From positions 62,001 to 126,000 of the forward strand of contig JACKBX010000009.1 in the NCBI GenBank assembly GCA_020634375.1: 64,000 nucleotides of DNA, given 5' to 3'. Below, one piece after another: positions 32,188-40,560 of the stretch (position 1 is its first letter; each line of letters starts with the position of its first letter). The translations under genes were made by a program, and so were the position numbers. The stretch comes from Ardenticatenaceae bacterium. GTDB taxonomy: Bacteria; Chloroflexota; Anaerolineae; Promineifilales; Promineifilaceae. The notes beneath the pieces were generated by a model, which saw nothing but the letters and a program-made list of their open reading frames with translations, did not search any database and was not told the origin of the DNA.

Positions 32188-33338
32188 TCTACGGTAAAGA
32201 CGTGGGTCACGGCCGTTCCCCCCACACCTGCCAAATTCTGCGCCATGCCAACCTTCGCATTCACAACCTGGCACGCTTCCGCCTCGCCGCGAAGCTGCCG
32301 CGCAATCTCCACCGCCTGGTACACACCCGTCGCGCCGCCGGGATTGCCCCGCGCCTTCAGGCCGCCAAATGTGCTGATGGGGATACGGCCGTTCCGCCCA
32401 ATCTCCCCATCCCGCGCCAACTGCCAGCCCTGGCCGCGCTCCGCAAACCCAACCGCCTCTAACGACAACGCCGCCAGTACCGTGCAGGCATCATGCAGCT
32501 CAAACAAATCCACATCCGCCAGCGTCACATGAGCTTGTGCCAACGCCTTTGCCGCGCTCTGCGCCGCCGCCTTCAGCCACAGCGGGTCAAGGCGGTCATG
32601 CAGCGCCACCGTATCCGTCGCCAGCGCCGAGCCAGCAATACGCACCGGGCGCGGAACCATATCCATCGCCCGCTCGTGGCGCGTCACCACCAATGCTGCC
32701 GCGCCATCGCCCATCGGCGCTACATCAAACAGGCTGATCGGCGTCGCCACCGGCGGCGCAGCCGTAAACCGCTCCGCCTTCAAGCGATTTTGGTACATCG
32801 CCAGCGGATTACTCGCGCCATTAGCGTGGGCGTTCACGCTGAACCCGGCAAAATCGGCCAGCGCCACACCGTATTCGTGCATATAGCGGCGCATGAGCAG
32901 GGCGGCAACGGCCGTTGGCGTAGCCCCCTGTGCCGCTTCATAATCCGCATCAAGAATACTGGAGAGCGCGGCCGTCACCGGCGTGCCCGTCTGGTCAGTC
33001 ATCTTCTCCACGCCGACGACGAGCGCAGTGTCAACCAGGCCGCTTTTCACGGCCAACACCGCCTGACGCAGCGCCGCGCTGCCAGAAGCGTCACCCGCCT
33101 CCACCGTCACCGCCTCAATGCCGCGCATCCCCGAAAAGTCGGCGATGAGCGCCCCCAGGTGATTTTGATGGCTCAACTGCCCGGCGAGCATATTGCCCAC
33201 ATACAGGGCGTCTACTTTACTAATCTGAGCGTCATCCAACGCCGCCTCAATCGCATACCATGCCAGGTGGCGGATAGATGTATCCCAATGTTCGCGGACA
33301 TCGGTTTGGCCGATGCCGATAATAGATGCAGCATTCAT
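32178..33338 (-). CDS. Catalytically inactive thiolase homologue in the mevalonate operon
   Basis: A 386-residue thiolase-fold protein closely similar throughout to the intact thiolase at 8438-9580 (EHW.LSIRHLA, VVGVEKMT, LHDRLDPLWL, LFELHDA, NGRIPI). At the nucleophile site VEAGDASGSA has Asp83 where the paralogue has Cys83, and GGLKARGNPGG has Asn332 where the paralogue has His328. Both catalytic residues are therefore missing. It may be a structural scaffold that holds HMG-CoA synthase and DUF35, with the intact thiolase or another source providing acetoacetyl-CoA. A different chemistry cannot be excluded. Confidence 0.85.
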   Translation of the reverse strand: MNAASIIGIGQTDVREHWDTSIRHLAWYAIEAALDDAQISKVDALYVGNMLAGQLSHQNHLGALIADFSGMRGIEAVTVEAGDASGSAALRQAVLAVKSGLVDTALVVGVEKMTDQTGTPVTAALSSILDADYEAAQGATPTAVAALLMRRYMHEYGVALADFAGFSVNAHANGASNPLAMYQNRLKAERFTAAPPVATPISLFDVAPMGDGAAALVVTRHERAMDMVPRPVRIAGSALATDTVALHDRLDPLWLKAAAQSAAKALAQAHVTLADVDLFELHDACTVLAALSLEAVGFAERGQGWQLARDGEIGRNGRIPISTFGGLKARGNPGGATGVYQAVEIARQLRGEAEACQVVNAKVGMAQNLAGVGGTAVTHVFTVDEQ

Positions 33339-33350
33339 ATTGTTTTCCTG

Positions 33351-33412
33351 CGTGAAACGTGATGCGTGAAACGTGATGGTTTTTCACGTTTCACGCATCA
33401 CGTTTCACGTCT
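33351..33412. repeat. CGTGAAACGTGATGCGTG palindromic repeat between operon genes
   Basis: CGTGAAACGTGATGCGTGAA and its complement flank a short GATGGTTTTT loop between the synthase and the thiolase-like gene. It forms a near-perfect hairpin and could attenuate the distal genes of the operon. Confidence 0.75.
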
Positions 33413-34477
33413 TTACAATTTCAATTTATCCCTAAACCGCGTATACGTGGCGTAATCAATCTCCGTGCGGCGGCTGATGTAGGTTTCGGTTTTGGTGGCG
33501 CGGTCGCGCACCTCTGCCAGCCGCTCGGTTACTTCAAAGTCGAAGGCGTCGGAGCCTGCGCCGGAACCGTAGCTGACGATGAGAATGCGGTCGCCGGGTT
33601 GGGCTATGTCGAGTACGGCCGTTAACCCAATCATCGTCGAGCCAGCATACGTGTTGCCAATGCGCGGACTGAGCAAACCAGGATTGATCTGCTCCGGCGT
33701 AAAGCCCAACTGCTGCGCCGCCCGCCGCGGGAACTTAGCATTTGGCTGATGGAACACCGCCCAGGTGTAATCGGACGGCTGGCGGCCCAACGCGCCCATA
33801 ATCATCTCCGCCGCGCCGCTGACATGCGCGAAATAGGCCGGTTCGCCCGTGAAGCGGTCGCCGTGCGAGGGGTACTGCGCCTTCGCCCGCCGCCAAAAGT
33901 CCGGCGTATCGGTCACAAAAGAGTACGAGCCGTTGATAATGGCAACCGCTTCCGCCGCTGGGCCAATGAGCATGGCTGCGCCGCCTGCTGCGGCTGTGTA
34001 TTCCAGCGCGTCGCCGGGGCGGCCCTGCGCCGTGTCCATGCCAATGCTCAAGGCATAGTGCGCCATGCCAGAGCCGACAAAGCCGATGGCCGCCTGCATC
34101 GCTTCCGTGCCCGCTTTGCAGGCAAATTCCCAGTCGGCCGCCTGCGTATTGGGCACGGCGCCAATGGCTTCGGCGACGATGGTGCTGGTCGGTTTCACGG
34201 CGTAGGGGTGGCTTTCGCTGCCCACCCACACGGCGCGAATCTCCTGCGGGTTGATACCGGCACGCAGCATGGCATTCCGCGCCGCTTCAATGGACATCGT
34301 GACGACATCTTCGTCCAGTCCATTCACCGATTTTTCTTTAATGGGTACGCCGCCCTCGCCACCTTTCCACATTTTGGCGATTTCCGTGGCAGGAATGCGA
34401 TAGCGCGGCACATAAGCGCCGTAGCCCACAATCCCTACCGGGCGATCTGGTTTCATAAGTCCGTTTGTATCTGACAT
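33413..34477 (-). CDS. Hydroxymethylglutaryl-CoA synthase, archaeal type
   Basis: A 354-residue HMG-CoA synthase that condenses acetyl-CoA with acetoacetyl-CoA. The catalytic residues are Glu88 in VGSESHPYAVKP, Cys120 in EFACKAGTEA and His243 in FHQPNAKFP. Length and GIVGYGAYVPRYRIP at the start are those of the archaeal rather than the eukaryotic or Staphylococcus form. It is flanked by the thiolase homologue, DUF35 and HMG-CoA reductase genes. GAGGA lies before the ATG. Confidence 0.93.
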   Translation of the reverse strand: MSDTNGLMKPDRPVGIVGYGAYVPRYRIPATEIAKMWKGGEGGVPIKEKSVNGLDEDVVTMSIEAARNAMLRAGINPQEIRAVWVGSESHPYAVKPTSTIVAEAIGAVPNTQAADWEFACKAGTEAMQAAIGFVGSGMAHYALSIGMDTAQGRPGDALEYTAAAGGAAMLIGPAAEAVAIINGSYSFVTDTPDFWRRAKAQYPSHGDRFTGEPAYFAHVSGAAEMIMGALGRQPSDYTWAVFHQPNAKFPRRAAQQLGFTPEQINPGLLSPRIGNTYAGSTMIGLTAVLDIAQPGDRILIVSYGSGAGSDAFDFEVTERLAEVRDRATKTETYISRRTEIDYATYTRFRDKLKL

Positions 34478-34488
34478 GGTTTCCTCGT

Positions 34489-34563
34489 TAGAGATTAGAG
34501 ATTGGAGATTGGAGATTGGTTGGTAATCTCCAATCCCTAATCTCTAATCTCCAATCTCTTTTC
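34489..34563. repeat. GATTAGAGATTGGAGATT palindrome between the synthase and reductase genes
   Basis: TTAGAGATTAGAGATTGGAG and the complementary arm flank a TTGGTTGGT loop. The repeat fills the gap exactly from the reductase stop codon to just before the synthase ribosome site. Confidence 0.75.
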
Positions 34564-35838
34564 TTAACCGCGCAGCAATTCGCGTGCGCGATCAATATGA
34601 ATCTTCTTCTCCGCGACCAATTGGTCGGCGATTTGTTGTACTTGTGCGCCGCTGGCTCCGGCGGCCATTGCCACCTGGCGGGCGTGCAGGCGCATGTGCC
34701 CTTTTTGGATGCCTACCGTCGCCAATGCTTTGATGGCGGCGAGGTTTTGCGCCAGGCCAACGGCCGCCATCACTTGCGCCAGTTCGGTGGCGGTCTGGAC
34801 ATCGAGTATTTTCATGGCGACTTTGGCGATGGGGTGGACTTTGGTGGCCCCGCCCACAATGCCAACGGCCATTGGCAGGGTGATTTCGCCGTAGAGGTCG
34901 CCGTTTTCGTTGACGTGCCAGTCGGTGAGGGCTGTGTAACGGCCGTTCCGTGCCGCATACGCATGTGCCCCCGCCTCGATGGCCCGCCAATCGTTGCCTG
35001 TTGCCAGACACACGGCGTCAATGCCATTCATGATGCCCTTGTTGTGCGTGGCCGCACGGTAGGGGTCTACGACGGCGAAAGCGTTCGCCTCGGCGATCCA
35101 CTGCGCCACTTCTGCGCCGTCCAGGTCATCTTTTGTCAGCGCGGCGGCGGGGATGATGCCGCTTGCGGTAGCAGTGCGGCGGTCGGCCAGATTGGAGAGG
35201 ATGCGCAGGTTGGTGCGCCCGCCGGTGAGGTCGGCAATGACGGGGGCCAGGTCTTCGACGCAGGTGTTGATGGCGTTTGCGCCCATCGCGTCGCGCACAT
35301 CAAAGAGCAGGTGGACGATGAGCATGGGGCCGACCGGCGTTTCTGGGAAGGGCCGAAACTCCAGATCACGCGCCCCGCCGCCCAAGCGTACCATCACTTT
35401 GTCGCAGCAGTTGGCGCGTTCCAGCAGGTTGGCTTTGTTGGCGTTTAGCGCATCCAATGCCGCGTCCATGTCGGGGATGTCTAGCACCTGGATTTGGCCG
35501 ATCATCACCGGTTTGGTGGCTTCGGTTTGGAAGCCGCCGCCGGCGCGGATGAGTTTGGCGGCGTGGCTGATGGCGGCGACAACGCTGGGTTCTTCGACGA
35601 CCATGGGGATGAGGTAGTCACGGCCGTTTATCTGAAAGTTGGCGGCGATGCCAAATGGCAGTTCATATGTGCCAACTACATTTTCGATCATGGCGTTGGC
35701 CTGTTCATTTTTCAGGCCGCGCCCCGTCAGAATGTCTACGTCTTCCGGCGACAGATTGGCCCATTCTGCCACCATATTGGCTCGCTCGGCCAATGAGAGC
35801 CGGTAGAAGCCCGGCAGTCGTGATGATTTTTTCGTCAC
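34564..35838 (-). CDS. mvaA: Hydroxymethylglutaryl-CoA reductase, class II
   Basis: A 424-residue class II HMG-CoA reductase that makes mevalonate from HMG-CoA. The catalytic residues fall at the same numbers as in the Pseudomonas mevalonii enzyme: Glu83 in VEEPSVV, Lys267 in THNKGIMNG, Asp283 in GNDWRA and His381 in KGHMRLHARQ. The reading starts at GTG 35838, with GGGAGG 8 nt upstream. It is the first gene of the mevalonate operon, in front of the synthase, thiolase homologue and DUF35 genes. Downstream kinase genes of the pathway are not in the window. Confidence 0.95.
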   Translation of the reverse strand: MTKKSSRLPGFYRLSLAERANMVAEWANLSPEDVDILTGRGLKNEQANAMIENVVGTYELPFGIAANFQINGRDYLIPMVVEEPSVVAAISHAAKLIRAGGGFQTEATKPVMIGQIQVLDIPDMDAALDALNANKANLLERANCCDKVMVRLGGGARDLEFRPFPETPVGPMLIVHLLFDVRDAMGANAINTCVEDLAPVIADLTGGRTNLRILSNLADRRTATASGIIPAAALTKDDLDGAEVAQWIAEANAFAVVDPYRAATHNKGIMNGIDAVCLATGNDWRAIEAGAHAYAARNGRYTALTDWHVNENGDLYGEITLPMAVGIVGGATKVHPIAKVAMKILDVQTATELAQVMAAVGLAQNLAAIKALATVGIQKGHMRLHARQVAMAAGASGAQVQQIADQLVAEKKIHIDRARELLRG

Positions 35839-35854
35839 AGCAAACCTCCCAGTA

Positions 35855-35911
35855 AAGATGAAGGATGAAGGGTGAAGGATGAATTTCCCTTTGAGGAAAA
35901 CCCGGTTTCTG
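35855..35911. repeat. GATGAAGGATGAAGG repeat and AAAACCCGGTTTCT half-palindrome
   Basis: GATGAAGGATGAAGGGTGAA repeats directly upstream of the mevalonate operon, followed by half of the AAACCCGG hairpin that is complete at 26921-26955. The rest of 35912-36026 holds no recognisable gene. Confidence 0.55.
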
Positions 35912-36026
35912 GTTGTTCAGTTACGAGTTTTCTTCAAACCGTTCAAAAATATACTGGTTGATTTCTGCCAAAAGCTATCTGAAAGGGGATTGCGGGGAAA
36001 GATGAGGGGATTTTAAGGAGTTCGCA

Positions 36027-36055
36027 TGTAGGCATGGCGTCGCCATGCCCCTACG
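36027..36055. repeat. GTAGGGGCATGGCG palindrome at the hemW stop codon
   Basis: GTAGGCATGGCGTCGCCATG and the following CCCCTAC form a near-perfect hairpin. On the minus strand the TAG of hemW is the first bases of the GTAGGGGCATGGCG arm. The same element is at 16274-16294. Confidence 0.75.
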
Positions 36056-37232
36056 AGCTGAGACGGTAGAAGACCTGGTTGCTGAGGAAGTAGCTTTTGG
36101 GGGTAAGGCGGAGACGGCCGTTGCTCTTCTCCAGCATCCCCCAAGATTCTAGTTGCGTGAGGGTTTCGCCGTGTACGTCGTCCAGGGTGCGGCCAAAGCG
36201 GGCGGCGAAGGCGGCCAAGTCCAGCCCTTCTTGCAGCAGGCGCAGTTGGGTGATGAGGGTGTCGCTGATTGCTTCGACCTCGTCTACTGGATGGCTGCCC
36301 GCTACCGCCGCCGACAGCGGAAAGGTTTGGGGTGTACTTTCGGTCATGCGCCGCACGTACACACGGGGCTGTTTGACGATGTGATAGCGCACGTTGTGGG
36401 CGTAGCCGTGCGCACCCGCGCCCAGTCCCAAATACTCGCGGTTGCGCCAGTAGGTGAGGTTGTGTTCGCATTCGTAGCCGGGCTGCGCCCAATTGGAGAT
36501 TTCGTAATGGCGGAAGCCCTGCGCGGCGAGGAGGTCGCAGGCGAGTTGGTATTGGTCGGCGGCTAGGTCGGGGTCGGGGAGGGGGATACGGCCGTTTTCC
36601 AACCAGCGCATCATTGGTGTGCCCGGCTCAATAGTCAGGCAGTAGAGGCTGAGGTGCGGCGGTTGCAGGGCCAGCGCCGCTTGCAGGCTTTGCTGCCAGC
36701 TTTGCAGGGTTTGCCCTGGCAGGCCGTAGATCAGGTCGAGGCTGAGGTTGTGCAGCCCGACTGAGCGTGCTGTGTGGATGGCGGAGACGGCCGTTGCAAA
36801 ATCATGTTCCCGCTCCAGCAGCGCCAGTTCGCCGGGGATGGCGCTTTGTACGCCGAAGCTGATGCGGTTGATGCCGAGGTTGTGGACGGCCGTCAAGTAC
36901 GCCTTATCCACCGTGCCCGGATTGGCCTCCATTGTGATTTCTACGTTGGGCGTCCAGGGGAAGGCGGCGCGGGCTGCGGCCAAAATGCGGCCCAGGTCGG
37001 CGGGGGCCATGAGGGAGGGTGTGCCGCCGCCAAAGAAGAGGGTGTGTGACGGCCGTTGCCCGCCATAAACCGCCTCTGCCAATTCCCCCACCTGCCGCAC
37101 CTCACGGCTTAGGGCATCCGCATATTCGCTTTGCAGATCACCCAAACTTGTGTACGTGTTAAAATCGCAATACGCGCAGCGATGGCGGCAAAAGGGGATG
37201 TGCAAATACAAACTTAATGGATCAAGATTCAT
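36051..37232 (-). CDS. hemW: Radical SAM heme chaperone HemW-like protein
   Basis: A 393-residue radical SAM protein of the HemN/HemW group. CRHRCAYCDFN carries the CxxxCxxC motif for the 4Fe-4S cluster, FFGGGTPSLM and GVQSAIPGELALLEREHD and SLDLIYGLPGQT follow. HemW inserts heme into respiratory enzymes, whereas HemN oxidises coproporphyrinogen III; the single CxxxCxxC without the extra N-terminal Cys of HemN favours HemW. The start at 37232 avoids a repeat-derived leader. The stop is in a hairpin repeat. Confidence 0.9.
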   Translation of the reverse strand: MNLDPLSLYLHIPFCRHRCAYCDFNTYTSLGDLQSEYADALSREVRQVGELAEAVYGGQRPSHTLFFGGGTPSLMAPADLGRILAAARAAFPWTPNVEITMEANPGTVDKAYLTAVHNLGINRISFGVQSAIPGELALLEREHDFATAVSAIHTARSVGLHNLSLDLIYGLPGQTLQSWQQSLQAALALQPPHLSLYCLTIEPGTPMMRWLENGRIPLPDPDLAADQYQLACDLLAAQGFRHYEISNWAQPGYECEHNLTYWRNREYLGLGAGAHGYAHNVRYHIVKQPRVYVRRMTESTPQTFPLSAAVAGSHPVDEVEAISDTLITQLRLLQEGLDLAAFAARFGRTLDDVHGETLTQLESWGMLEKSNGRLRLTPKSYFLSNQVFYRLSS

Positions 37233-37235
37233 ACT

Positions 37236-37272
37236 GCCATTATCAATGAACAATGAGCAATTAACAATTCCC
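37236..37272. repeat. CAATGAACAATGAGCAATTAAC repeat
   Basis: Short tandem words AATGAACAATGAGCAATTAA upstream of hemW. They belong to the same family as the words at 15.4, 18.4 and 19.6 kb. Confidence 0.55.
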
Positions 37273-37404
37273 AATTTACATGCTTGTCTAGGTTGGTGGC
37301 ATTTCGTATCATATCTTTATCCTGATTTTCAAAGGTAGTGAGGGCAGCAAACGGCGGCTTGCCCTGACATCCCCTACTATGCCGCCGCAGCACGAGGTGT
37401 TGTA

Positions 37405-38637
37405 GTGTCTCAAATGCCCACAACGCAGCTTAGTACCGCAAAACTTGGCCGATTGGTTGAAATTAGTCGGGAATTAAATTCCAAAAGCAATGTAGACGAT
37501 CTGTTGAACCATATCATCACCCAGGCCGCCTTGCTAACCCATGCCGAAGCCGCTTCCATTTTACTGTTGGATGCCAACACCCGGCAGTTACGCTTTAAGG
37601 CTGCATCTAATGATATGAATCCGGCCATGAAAGATATTCCCGTGCCGTTAGATGGCAGCATTGCCGGGGCGGTTTTGCAAGCAAATAAGGCGATGATTAT
37701 TGCTGACGTTTCCCGCGACTCGCGCTGGAATCAAAATGTGTCTGATGCCATCGAATTCCAGACTACTTCCATTTTGGGCGTGCCGATGCACGACGTGGAC
37801 CGGCCGGTAGGTGTTTTGGAGGCATTAAACAAGCAGGATGGCTCTTTTACGGATGAAGATGTAGAGACGCTTTCTATTTTGGCGGACATTGCCGGGGTTG
37901 CGGTGGAGAAGGCGCGGTTGATTGAGCAGTTGCAGCAAGCTTATGACGAGTTGAATGAACTGGATCAGCGCAAAACAGATTTCATCGCTATTGCTTCCCA
38001 TGAACTGCGCACACCGCTCTCGATTATTTTGGGTTACGTCTCCTTTTTGCGCGAAGAAGCCGACCCGATGATGGCGGAGCAGTTGGACAGCGTGATGGGG
38101 GCGGCCATTCAGCTTCGCAGCCTGATTCAAGATATGTTGAATTTGCAGTATGTGGAAACGGGCGACACCGCAATTTCTTTGCAGTTGGTTGATTTGGTTG
38201 GTTTTGTGCGGGCGCTGTCGGCGAAGGATGAAACGGCCGTTGCCCGCCAACTCACGATTATGACCCACCTGCCCACTCAGATTGTTCCTGTACAGGTAGA
38301 CCCGGACATTATGGAAATTGTTTTCAACAACCTGTTTGACAATGCCATCAAATTTAGCCCGGAGGGGGGGCGCATTGACCTCACTGTGGAGCGGCGCGGC
38401 GATGAGGCGTGGCTGCGTCTGCAAGATCAAGGCCCCGGCATCCCCGCCGACAAGCTGGAGCGCGTCTTCAAACGGTTTTACCAGGTGGAACACCATATGC
38501 GGCGGCAATATGAGGGGTTGGGGTTGGGACTGTCTATTGCCAAAGAGTTGGTGGAATTGCATCACGGCCGTATATGGGCTGAAAGTGCACCGGGACAGGG
38601 CAGCCAATTTTACATAGCCTTGCCGATTGCAAAGTAA
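37405..38637 (+). CDS. GAF-domain sensor histidine kinase
   Basis: A 410-residue cytoplasmic histidine kinase. A GAF domain (about 20-170, ASILLLDANTRQLRFKAAS, VPLDGSIAG, FTDEDVETLSILADIAGVA) is followed by HisKA with phospho-acceptor His199 in SHELRTPLS and a HATPase domain (NNLFDNAIKFSPEGG, DQGPGIPADKLE, EGLGLGLSIAKEL). No membrane segment is seen, so it senses an intracellular signal. No response regulator is adjacent. GTG 37405 is the start; an ATG three codons later is an alternative. Confidence 0.92.
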   Translation: MSQMPTTQLSTAKLGRLVEISRELNSKSNVDDLLNHIITQAALLTHAEAASILLLDANTRQLRFKAASNDMNPAMKDIPVPLDGSIAGAVLQANKAMIIADVSRDSRWNQNVSDAIEFQTTSILGVPMHDVDRPVGVLEALNKQDGSFTDEDVETLSILADIAGVAVEKARLIEQLQQAYDELNELDQRKTDFIAIASHELRTPLSIILGYVSFLREEADPMMAEQLDSVMGAAIQLRSLIQDMLNLQYVETGDTAISLQLVDLVGFVRALSAKDETAVARQLTIMTHLPTQIVPVQVDPDIMEIVFNNLFDNAIKFSPEGGRIDLTVERRGDEAWLRLQDQGPGIPADKLERVFKRFYQVEHHMRRQYEGLGLGLSIAKELVELHHGRIWAESAPGQGSQFYIALPIAK

Positions 38638-38672
38638 TTAGAGATTGGGTAACGCTTATCTCCAATCTCACC
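38637..38672. repeat. ATTAGAGATTGGG hairpin before nfeD
   Basis: AATTAGAGATTGGG and ATCTCCAATCTCACCC flank a short loop between the kinase stop codon and the nfeD start. It is a short member of the GATTAGAGATT family. Confidence 0.55.
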
Positions 38673-38680
38673 CTAAAATC

Positions 38681-40006
38681 ATGACACGTAAACAAATTGG
38701 TCTCGTTCTCATCTTTTTGCTGGCACTGTTCAGCGGCGTGTGGGTGGCCCATGCCCAGAGCGGCGAGGTGTTGGTGCTAGAAATCGAAGGCCCCGTTACC
38801 CCGGCAATGGAAAGCTATTTTCAGCGTGGCATTGCGGCGGGGGAGGCGGAGGGGGCAACGGCCGTTCTCATCATCCTCAACACCCCCGGCGGAGCCGTAG
38901 ACACCACCACAGACATCATCCAACTCTTCCGCAACGCGAATGTGCCCATTATTGTTTTTATCACACCAAGCGGGGCACAGGCGGCCTCGGCGGGCAGCAT
39001 CATCACCATTGCCGCACACGCATCTGGCATGTCGCCGGAAACGGTGATTGGTGCAGCGTCCCCAGTTGGCGGCGAAGGCGAAGACCTGGAAGAAACGCTC
39101 TATCGCAAACTGACCGAGGACATGAAGGCGCAAGTGCGCGGGCTGGCGGAACGGCGCGGCGCGGGAGCGGTGGCTCTGGCAGAAGCGATGATTGAAGATG
39201 CTCGCGCCGTCCATGCCAGCGAAGCACTGGAAGTTGGCCTGATTGATGCCATCGCTACAGACGTGCCAGACCTGCTGGCACAGTTGGATGGCCTGCCGGT
39301 GGTGGTGAACGGCCGTGAAATTACCCTGCACACCGCCAACGCCGCCACCCGCCCCTTCAACATGAACACGCTGGAACTCATTTTGCACGTCCTGGCAAAC
39401 CCGCTGCTCCTCAGCATTTTGTTGGCAATTGGCGTGCAAGCCATCCTTATTGAACTGTCCAGCCCCGGTGGCTGGGTGGCGGGATTCATTGGCGTACTCA
39501 GTCTGATTTTGGCGGCGTATGGCCTGGGGCAGCTTCCCATCAATTGGCTGGGTTTGGTGCTGGTTTTAGGCGCTATTGTCCTTTTCGTGGCAGAGGTATT
39601 AGCTACCAATCATGGCGCATTGGGTGTGACGGGAGCAGTTGTAATGTTGGTTGGCCTATTGGTTTTGTTTAATTCGCCCGGCTCGCCGGAATTTGCACGC
39701 ATTTCTATTCCCGGCGCGGTGATTGTCAGCTTGCTGACGGCCGCTTTCTTCGTTTTTATTGCCACCAAAGCGCTGCAAGCGCAAAAGGGGCAGCCTGTCA
39801 CCGGCGCAGAGGGATTGGTAGGCATGGTTGGCCCGGTGCGCCGTCCTTCCAAAGGAAATGCGGCCAAGCCCCCCTACACGGGCATGGCCTTGATCAACGG
39901 CGAACTTTGGCGCGTGCAATGCGATGAGCCGCTGCGAGAAGATGATGAGGTGCGGGTCACGGCCGTACACGGCTTCACCCTAATTGTGAGCAAGTCTGCA
40001 AGTTAG
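38681..40006 (+). CDS. NfeD-family membrane serine protease (NfeD1b/ClpP-like)
   Basis: A 441-residue NfeD protein. A signal peptide (residues 1-26) leads to a ClpP-like protease domain (LNTPGGAVDTT, and Ser104 in QAASAGSIITI as nucleophile), then several TM helices and a C-terminal OB-like NfeD domain (GLVGMVGPV, then EDDEVRVTAVHG). Such proteins associate with stomatin/flotillin-like proteins and cleave membrane substrates; no SPFH gene is adjacent. The last residues, Ser-Lys-Ser-Ala-Ser, and TAG are read from a GCAAGT repeat. Confidence 0.9.
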   Translation: MTRKQIGLVLIFLLALFSGVWVAHAQSGEVLVLEIEGPVTPAMESYFQRGIAAGEAEGATAVLIILNTPGGAVDTTTDIIQLFRNANVPIIVFITPSGAQAASAGSIITIAAHASGMSPETVIGAASPVGGEGEDLEETLYRKLTEDMKAQVRGLAERRGAGAVALAEAMIEDARAVHASEALEVGLIDAIATDVPDLLAQLDGLPVVVNGREITLHTANAATRPFNMNTLELILHVLANPLLLSILLAIGVQAILIELSSPGGWVAGFIGVLSLILAAYGLGQLPINWLGLVLVLGAIVLFVAEVLATNHGALGVTGAVVMLVGLLVLFNSPGSPEFARISIPGAVIVSLLTAAFFVFIATKALQAQKGQPVTGAEGLVGMVGPVRRPSKGNAAKPPYTGMALINGELWRVQCDEPLREDDEVRVTAVHGFTLIVSKSAS

Positions 40007-40018
40007 CAAGTGGCAAGT
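39985..40018. repeat. GCAAGT repeat over the nfeD stop codon
   Basis: AGCAAGTCTGCAAGTTAGCA continues as AGTGGCAAGTT. It codes the last five residues and the stop of nfeD, and ends just before the next start codon. Confidence 0.7.
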
Positions 40019-40021
40019 TAT

Positions 40022-40534
40022 ATGGCTACATTTAAAGTTAAACTCAACGAACAGGAAATAGAACTGGAGGCCGTGCGCCAGGGGGATATGCTGCGCATCT
40101 GGCGTGATGGCACGGCGGTGGATTGGCAGATTGTGACCCAAGATGGGGCCGCGTATTTGCTGGAACGCACCCTGCCAGACGGCCGTCGCCAACGGCTGCG
40201 GCTGGCGGCACACGTTACTGGAGATAAGCGGCAAGTTTGGGTAAACGGCCGTACCTTCACCTATGAGCGTGTGCGCGAACGCGGCAGCGGCGGCCCCGGC
40301 GGGGACGGCTCGCTGGCCGCCTCCATTCCCGCCGTCGTATCGCAAATCTTGGTCAACGTCGGCGATACGGTCGCCGAAGGGGACAAGCTCATCCTCCTCG
40401 AAAGCATGAAAATGGTCATTCCCATTGTTGCGCCGTATGCCGGGGTGGTAACGGCCGTGCACTGTACCCCCGGCGAATCCGTCCAGGCCGATGTACCCCT
40501 TTTATCAGTAGAGCCAGTAAGCAGTGAACAGTAA
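40022..40534 (+). CDS. Biotin/lipoyl-attachment carrier protein
   Basis: A 170-residue protein with a C-terminal biotinyl domain. Lys130 in LLESMKMVIPI is the biotin attachment site, followed by GVVTAVHCTPGESVQADVPLL. The N-terminal half (GDMLRIWRDGTAVDWQI) resembles the linker half of acyl-CoA carboxylase biotin-carrier subunits. No carboxylase or carboxyltransferase gene is adjacent, so the partner is elsewhere. The last residues, Val-Ser-Ser-Glu-Gln, and TAA are read from a CAGTAAGCAGT repeat. Confidence 0.85.
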   Translation: MATFKVKLNEQEIELEAVRQGDMLRIWRDGTAVDWQIVTQDGAAYLLERTLPDGRRQRLRLAAHVTGDKRQVWVNGRTFTYERVRERGSGGPGGDGSLAASIPAVVSQILVNVGDTVAEGDKLILLESMKMVIPIVAPYAGVVTAVHCTPGESVQADVPLLSVEPVSSEQ

Positions 40535-40550
40535 TCAGTGACCAGTAACC
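40507..40550. repeat. CAGTAAGCAGTGAACAGT repeat over the carrier-gene stop
   Basis: CAGTAAGCAGTGAACAGTAA continues with TCAGTGACCAGTAACC. It codes the C-terminal tail of the biotin carrier and fills the gap to the next gene. Confidence 0.7.
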
Positions 40551-40560
40551 AAAGGAAATC

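Noticed and set aside
36051..37232. Oxygen-independent coproporphyrinogen oxidase (HemN)
   Set aside because: The sequence has a single CxxxCxxC and lacks the additional HemN N-terminal cysteine, which favours HemW.
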